Source: Symbiotaphrina buchneri
Lineage: Eukaryota > Ascomycota > Symbiotaphrinales > Symbiotaphrinaceae
Reading direction: 5' to 3'
Assembly (NCBI GenBank): GCA_001599915.1
Contig: BCIG01000023.1
Coordinates: forward strand, 310,001 to 374,000
DNA length: 64,000 nt
The notes under the pieces: model-generated
Database searches by the model: none
What the model was told of the DNA's origin: nothing
The model's input: only the letters and a program-made list of their open reading frames with translations
Shown: piece by piece, positions 58,645-64,000 of the stretch
Layout: every line of letters starts with the position of its first letter
Position numbering within the stretch: the first letter of the stretch is position 1
Position numbers and translations under genes: made by a program

Positions 58645-60157
58645 ATGCTGTCGCAACTTTCCCTTCCTCGTCTTGGAAACTGGCTGGACTGGTCTAGCTA
58701 TCCGGCCATCGACCTACCTCCCGTTGAGGTCCATGATGTCGAAACCCAGGTTGAGAAACGAGCTAGGACCTTGAAGCACCTTTTGAAGGCCAATCATGTC
58801 AACCACTCCATCATCTACCACAATCTACAGTTTCACAATCATATGCCTCATGTAAGAGTGTGATCCTACCCCTCAGCGTGAACAATGGCTAATATACGCC
58901 GCAGATCCTAGGCTCAGCCTACATTCTGGGAGCTAGCTCGGAACAGCTCCATACAATTTACGACGTAGAAGCAAAGGAGCTCGAGCCATGGTCGGACTGC
59001 CCAGGAGAGATCTCGAAGCATGACTGGCGAGACTTTCTGGGACGGCGCAAGTAAGACAATGTTCCAAGCTGCCCATACCAACTTGATATTAACTGGGGCG
59101 CTTACAGCTATCAACGGGCATTCGTCGACTTCTTTGAAGATCAGTTAGTTGAATATGGGTACGACTGGAGAAAACTGGTGATGGACTACTTTTTCGAAGG
59201 CAATGAACCTCTGATTAACAATATTGTTTGTGGACGTATGTCGTGTTATGATACTCCGCTACGAGAAGACCCGGTAGCTGATGCGATCGGCAGTGGGCCA
59301 TCCTCTAATTCACTTGGGATATGCTTTTGAGCTTTCCAGTCGGGAGTTGGCCGTCGAAGCTCTGGCTCTTACGACGACATTCTACACTTTTCTAAACAAA
59401 TACTCGAACGATCCGACGTACACGAGGCCTCCCGCCTATATCGCTGATACACCCCTCGAAATCCTACACAGGCTCTCGCAAGACAAGCATTTTGATGGGC
59501 TCTTTGACAGTCAGGGAGCAAGCAACATCGAGCCACTCTTTCAGAAATGCGAGGACGAGGTCCTTGATCACTGGAATTCATGGTCCGTCACAGACCCCAA
59601 GAGACAGTTCGAATACAGCCAGGAAACAGCTGTGGCATTACTGGTCGCCACGCACCCCCCAAACTCTGGAGCCTATGACTTTTTCCTGGTCCATCTCTTG
59701 ACGACTAGTCACGCCATAAGGATACTATTACCATACATACCCAAGAAATTCCATGTACCCGTGGTCCGACAATGGTGGTTGTTTACAGTGGCTGTGTATA
59801 TCGCACAGCTAAGGCCGCCGATCAAATTGGAGAGCATCACGGACTATGATCTGAAAGGAAAAGACTGGAAGTGGGTTACTGATAAGGCTGTCAACGGAGA
59901 ACACGCGACCGATGCACATTACGTCAAAGGTAGGCTTCTTGCCGCTAGAATCTGCCTGGTCTGCACGGGAATACTGACTGCTTTCAGCAATACGTGCTAT
60001 GAAAGTAGCAGCCGAGACCTGGGGAGACGAGGAACAGTTCTACCTCAAGGCTGCTGCTAAGTTCGCCGACACATTCGAGCATTGGGGCGGCTTTGGCGCC
60101 CTCGATGCAGAAGCAAAGCCATACATCGCAAAGAACAAAAAGTGGTATGACGCTTGA
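58645..60157 (+). CDS. Questin oxidase-like protein (DUF4243 family)
   Basis: Family of fungal oxygenases that includes the questin oxidase of geodin biosynthesis (Baeyer-Villiger-type anthraquinone ring opening). Exons 58645-58851, 58905-59050, 59108-59235, 59294-59929 and 59988-60157 give 428 residues, the usual size. Family sequence: KANHVNHSIIYHNLQFHNHMPH, split here as a His-rich region; ILGSAYILGASSEQLHTIYD; VGHPLIHLGYAFELSS-type repeat (G-H-P-L-I-H-L-G-Y); and PEILHRLS-like TPLEILHRLSQD. Conserved histidines (HNHMPH, HPLIHLGYA) probably matter for catalysis. No secondary-metabolite genes neighbour it, so a geodin-like role is not supported; most filamentous fungi carry several paralogues of unknown substrate. 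Confidence 0.88.
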
Positions 60158-60585
60158 AAGGGGAGCACGCCGATGTGTCTACAGACATCCTTGCGGTCGC
60201 GCAATCTGCTAGCCTTCATTTTTTGAGATGAAAACGTGTTTATGATACCAATGGCTGATACTCTCCTCTACGCCATGTAATCTTTAGCCTATATGAACCT
60301 CATATTCTACTGGACAGATCAAGCAAAGTGTTCTTCTTGTCGAGCCTTGAACACCACCGCGAAGAACGCTCGCAACCAGGGGCAGGTCAGAACTGGAAAC
60401 GCAGATCGAACGCTAACATCATTTGCATCTATCCATGTATCAACTCCACCACGTTCCTCCTTACGGCAAAACAGTTGGGACGCCTCGGTCGTCAATTGTA
60501 TACCAAGATCATTCGAGTTTGAGCTTGCAAACAGTTCATCAATGGCATCAATTTCGATAGCGGCGGGATTCGTCATGTCTCGTTT
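60158..60585. other. Convergent intergenic region
   Basis: About 430 bases between two 3' ends; nothing recognisable. Confidence 0.5.
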
Positions 60586-61746
60586 TTAGCTGCTTGTCTC
60601 GGCATCCCATTCTTTCCTGTATGGGATCGGTTCTACGGTGACAGCCCCCTTCTTATCGACCATAACACAAGTATTCTTTTCGATCAGGTTCCAATCCTCC
60701 TTTTTGTACGTGGTCGGTTCACTAGCAACTATGACATGGGCACCATGCTCTTCAACGGACTTTACGGCCAATGGGTTATGCGCTCCCTCGGCAGTGTCAG
60801 GATACTTCCGGTTGTATGTGACACCAGCCGTCGTCGAATAGTAGAGGCTGGGTGGCTGTTCCACAGCATGGTTTCGGAAGCGGTAGCACAGAAACTGTTC
60901 GCCGTCGGTTGCTGCGAGGTTCAGGCTGTTGGCTGTTGCCGCGGCTCCGAGCCTCTGCTTTTGGAGTCCGATCACGGTTTGCACCGCCTTATGCATGGCT
61001 GAGCGCATCTCGCTGAGTGGGTAAGGAACCTCCCAAGCCTCTTTCCCCTTTCCACCGCAGAGGTAGGTCATGTAGAGTGCAGCGAAGTGCTCCGAGTCGG
61101 TGGACCCAGCAATGTTGGAAAACTCGTCTGGCCCGAGAAGATTGCACACATCGCGTTTGATGGCAGTGAAGTTGCTAATAGTGCCATTGTGCATCAACGT
61201 ATGCCTTCCGAACACGAATGGGTGGTTGTTCGGCGTCGCCACGGCAGTTCCGCTAGAGGCCCGCACATGGGCGAAGCAGACTTTGGTAGCATTGTTCTGG
61301 CAGATGCTTTGGAAGTTGATATCGTGGATTGCCGGCTGGATGGTCTTATAGACGCTTGCACGAGGGCCTCTGGCGCTGTTGAAGTCATGCTGTGCGTTGG
61401 TATACCTGTCATGCCAGATGTATCAGCCAACAGATTGCGATCGAGACGGACAGGCTGATAAGCGGAGCACGTCATACCAGGCTACTCCCATTCCGTCAAT
61501 ATTGAAGATCCGATTACGCTCGTCAATCTCCTTTGTCGTAGTCTTCTGGCCGGGGTCATGGTGTAATAGCAGCGGCAAGTAATGCACTTCCACCTGCAGG
61601 GCAAATTAGCAAGCAGCGTAGAGTGGGCCTTTCAGCCTGAGCTGGCGATTACTTTCCTGCTTACTCAGGGAATGAGACGGCAAAATCAACACATCTTCCA
61701 ACAAGATGGGCTCAGTCTCACTGATGTACGCGAACCACCTGCACAT
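60586..61746 (-). CDS. DUG3: Glutamine amidotransferase subunit Dug3 (alternative glutathione degradation)
   Basis: Class II amidotransferase; in yeast Dug2-Dug3 cleaves the gamma-glutamyl bond of glutathione. Exons 61746-61657, 61593-61478 and 61405-60586 give 341 residues. The N-terminal nucleophile Cys2 is in MCRWFAYISETEPILLEDVL. Other signatures: NIDGMGVAWYTNAQHDF (made by the second splice), VCFAHVRASSGTAV, HTLMHNGTISNF, GSTDSEHFAALY and HVIVASEPTT. The first intron has no GT donor in the needed frame: exon 1 must end at CAG and the next bases are gaaagt, so the donor appears to be GA instead of GT. Either a rare GA-AG intron or a base error explains this. The second intron (gtatga ... 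gacag, 72 nt) is normal. Confidence 0.9.
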
Positions 61747-62228
61747 GATGTCGCTAGAGCTGTATGAGATGAGAGAGAGGAATGGGTCGTGCTTCGTTCA
61801 ACTTTCAGGTGTTCTTAGAGCCAGGCGAGCAGGGTCTTGGACAGCGTTGGGCGGTGATGTCAAGACAGCCAAGCTTTTGGTTGGCGGCGGTTCGGCAAAT
61901 AAGATACGGTAAGCGTCTGGGCGAGCTTATCGGCTGGTCGGCCACTGCCCCTGTGTATCTGTCCTGGCAAGGTACATAGTGGTAGGACACGGAAGACGAT
62001 GATAAGGTAAACTCGTCTGGGACAGAGGGCGGGATGGACAAAAGCGGTTTAACAACAAATTCATGAATTTTTGATTTACACGAGCTAGCTAACATTGGGA
62101 TGCTTCTTTTTTAGGTAACATCTATGCCCCTTTTAGGATCAATGGACTTCGCAAGATCAAACAGACGCAATGGTGCCGCGTGTCTGACTAGGCGGGGAGA
62201 TCACACCAAACGATAACTCCCTGCTCCA
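61747..62228. other. Intergenic region ABP1/DUG3
   Basis: About 480 bases, tandem on the minus strand; DUG3 upstream region. AGGTACAT and AAGGTAAAC elements near 61970-62010; otherwise nothing. Confidence 0.45.
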
Positions 62229-64000
62229 TTATTCCTCCAACTGTACGTAATTTGCAGGGAACAGCCCGCTTTTGCCCTCATACTCTCCAAACCACCAATC
62301 ATCGTCGGGGAATTCCTGTATTAATAGTCAGTCATAGAGATCTAATAATGCTACTTTGAATGAGCACAAACTATTCCAGTGATCCTCGCGCCTTCTGGGA
62401 AACTCAGCTCATTGTCTTCTGCGGCAGCATAGTCGTACTGAGCAATAGCGACAGGCCCCTTTGTGGCACTTGATACGCCGGGCGCGTCGGGTGTTGGCCC
62501 AGCTGGAGGAGCAGGTTCATCATGTGTTGCCGGAGCATGAGGATCTTGTTCATCGTCCACAAGCTCAACATAATTGCTGGGAAAAAGGCCTGTTTCTCCC
62601 TGAGAGTTCTGGCCCATCCACCATCTCGATGTTGGTAACGAACTCTCCTTCTTTGAGATCAATTTCGTTATCCTCTGCTTTCTCGTAATCGTATTGGATC
62701 AGCGCCCTCTTGCCGCCGGACTGTTCACCGGGACCACCTCGGGCCGGTGCCGCCTCACCGAATGTTGTGGCCGCTGCCGCTTCGGCAGCTCCGCGGGCTG
62801 GGTCATGACCATCAGGCTGTTCTTCTGGCAGCTCTTCTTCAGTAGGCATTACAGCAGCAATCGATTGCACCGGCACTGCCTCCGGGGAGTGACGCTCCTC
62901 AGGAGGGTCGACTTCGGCCTCTTTCCCTCGGCCGACGGGCATCGCGATTCTGATGGGCGATGCTGAACGAAGTGCTGGTGGAGATGGTGGAGTAGGGCTT
63001 CTCGGGATCTCTGGCGGCGTGACAGGCATGTTTGAAGTCTCTTGCTCTTCGCCATATTCCTCAGCCGCTGGTGGACGATTGGGCAAGCCAGGGATAGGTA
63101 TACCTCCGGCGTTAGGTTTGCTCGATGTATTGAGCGGTGGAGGCGGGGGCACAGCGGCGTCCTCATCAGCTGGCCTCTCCTTACGTAAGGACGGTGCCCC
63201 CATAGGTGGACCGGTCTTGAAACGGTCTCTGATGGCGCTGACACCTCCAGCAGGGGATGAAGGCTCCTCCTCACGTGGTTGTTCCAGTTCACCAGTACGT
63301 TGCTGGCTTAAGTTACTAGTAGATGACCTGCCTGTATGGGTTGTCTGCACAGGCGCCCAGGATTTGCCACTGTAGCCACTCTTCCAGCCGGCACCGCCGC
63401 TAGTCTGACTGGCGATCGGAGATGCAGGAGATGCAGGAGACGAGAAGTCGGCGGATGCCTTGCTTTCGGCAGCTCCACTATTTTCCCTCTCCCTAGCCTT
63501 CCTCTCTGCCCAAAGTTGTGCAGGGGTCTTACCACCTTGATCAGCGAAAGTCCTACTTGCTGATCCAACTGGGACAGCGGGAGGGGTGGGTTTCGCATCA
63601 AAGCCGAAGCCACCAGGTGATGGCGCCTTTGTTCCCGTATTGAACGGACTGGAGGAAGATCCAAACCTGTTCGCAACCTTAGGTTTCGGCAGAGACGTCA
63701 ATCGGTCAGACTGGGTGAACGCTGCGGAACGATCAGCAAGTGATTTGGGCCTATCCTCCTGTTGATCACCGCTGCGGGTAGAGGTCCCAGTGGCAGATGG
63801 CGACATGGAAGATGGTGCTCGTGTGGATGATGACTCGTCCGTAGGCTTCTGGGCTTTGGCTCGTATTGCGGCAATATCGACTTTGCCCACTGGCTCATAA
63901 GCTCCCTTTACCACGGTAGGCCGGTCATCGCCCGACGTACCCCCTTGGGCCTGCCGCCGAAGTTCGGCAATGTCAACCTTCCCGACCGGTTGGTAACCGC
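62229..64000 (-). CDS. ABP1: Actin-binding protein Abp1, C-terminal part, apparent 14-nt deletion in first SH3 domain
   Basis: Actin-patch protein linking F-actin and Arp2/3 to endocytic factors. The gene enters from the right edge; the N-terminal ADF-H domain is outside the window. Visible parts in order: two copies of a Y-x-P-V-G-K-V-D-I-A motif (about 63983-63950 and 63893-63865); a Ser/Pro-rich region with KTPAQLWAERKARE; long Pro-rich and acidic linkers; SH3-1 (ALIQYDYEKAEDNEIDL, QGETGLFPSNYVELV); and SH3-2 (AIAQYDYAAAEDNELSF, DDDWWFGEYEGKSGLFPANY). The last exon is 62315-62229 after a 57-nt intron. In SH3-1 the frame breaks at about 62614-62624, between TNIEMVD and WWMGQNSQG. The pattern fits collapse of a TGGTGGAT direct repeat (14 nt missing). 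Confidence 0.9.

Noticed and set aside
58645-60157. Questin-oxidase-like gene as part of a secondary-metabolite cluster
   Set aside because: Its neighbours are Dug3, Abp1 and a UBE3D-like protein. There is no polyketide synthase, transporter or cluster regulator in the window.
1-64000. tRNA or rRNA genes
   Set aside because: I scanned both strands by eye for GGTTCGA-type T-loops with matching acceptor arms and saw none; short matches such as the one near 14505 lack partner arms.
1-64000. CRISPR arrays, bacterial operons, phage or retroelement remains
   Set aside because: The DNA is clearly eukaryotic with spliced genes; no regularly spaced repeats, LTR pairs or reverse-transcriptase motifs were seen.

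Overview
The window is a gene-dense piece of a filamentous ascomycete nuclear genome (Pezizomycotina). The best guess is Eurotiomycetes, but no marker here fixes the class. Support comes from many short introns (about 42-100 nt, GT...CTAAC/CTGAC...AG), small intergenic gaps, and single-copy eukaryotic housekeeping genes on both strands. Family-specific features include Reg1, Nif1, Tma22, Cgr1, Dug3 and a questin-oxidase-like protein. A few N bases (near 487 and in a C-run near 16444) show that this is draft sequence.

Left part (1-13.9 kb): a left-truncated VPS10 sorting receptor (-); an MTA/SAH-deaminase-type amidohydrolase (+); two unrecognised membrane proteins (-); the rRNA-processing protein Cgr1 (-) divergent from the mitochondrial ornithine carrier Ort1 (+); a 491-bp non-autonomous Tc1/mariner-type element with a TA duplication; and Tma22/DENR (+). 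A gene-poor stretch of about 3.8 kb follows. It holds a perfect 51-bp inverted repeat.

Middle part (17.7-46.3 kb): a Reg1-like PP1 regulator, an ELMO/CED-12 protein, proteasome ATPase Rpt1 divergent from chaperonin Cct4, a PX/PXB/PXC lipid-binding protein (Lec1-like) divergent from TFIIF-beta Tfg2, a five-finger CCCH protein (ZC3H3-like), a bZIP factor, the Sel1-repeat mitotic inhibitor Nif1, ribosome-assembly factor Noc4 divergent from ATP synthase subunit b (Atp4), and a small secreted protein.

Right part (46.3-64 kb): a second gene-poor stretch of about 4.4 kb; a C2H2 transcription factor interrupted by an apparent one-base frameshift; an acidic unknown protein; a UBE3D-like E2-binding protein divergent from a questin-oxidase-like enzyme; glutathione-degradation amidotransferase Dug3; and the C-terminal part of actin-binding protein Abp1, which runs off the right edge and carries an apparent 14-nt deletion inside its first SH3 domain.

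The genes serve general cell biology (sorting, proteostasis, ribosome assembly, transcription, mitochondria, actin). They do not form an operon-like system, a metabolite cluster or a defence island, and I found no convincing new biological system. The most interesting signals are at gene-structure level: an 8-nt microexon in rpt1, other very small exons, a GC-AG intron, an apparent GA-AG intron, stop-free introns divisible by three (one splitting a hydrophobic segment of the bZIP protein), recurrent intergenic motifs (GTACGGAGTAC and TACCTTACC families), the mobile element, and the perfect inverted repeat. Exon boundaries were worked out by hand from reading frame, splice consensus and remembered family sequence.
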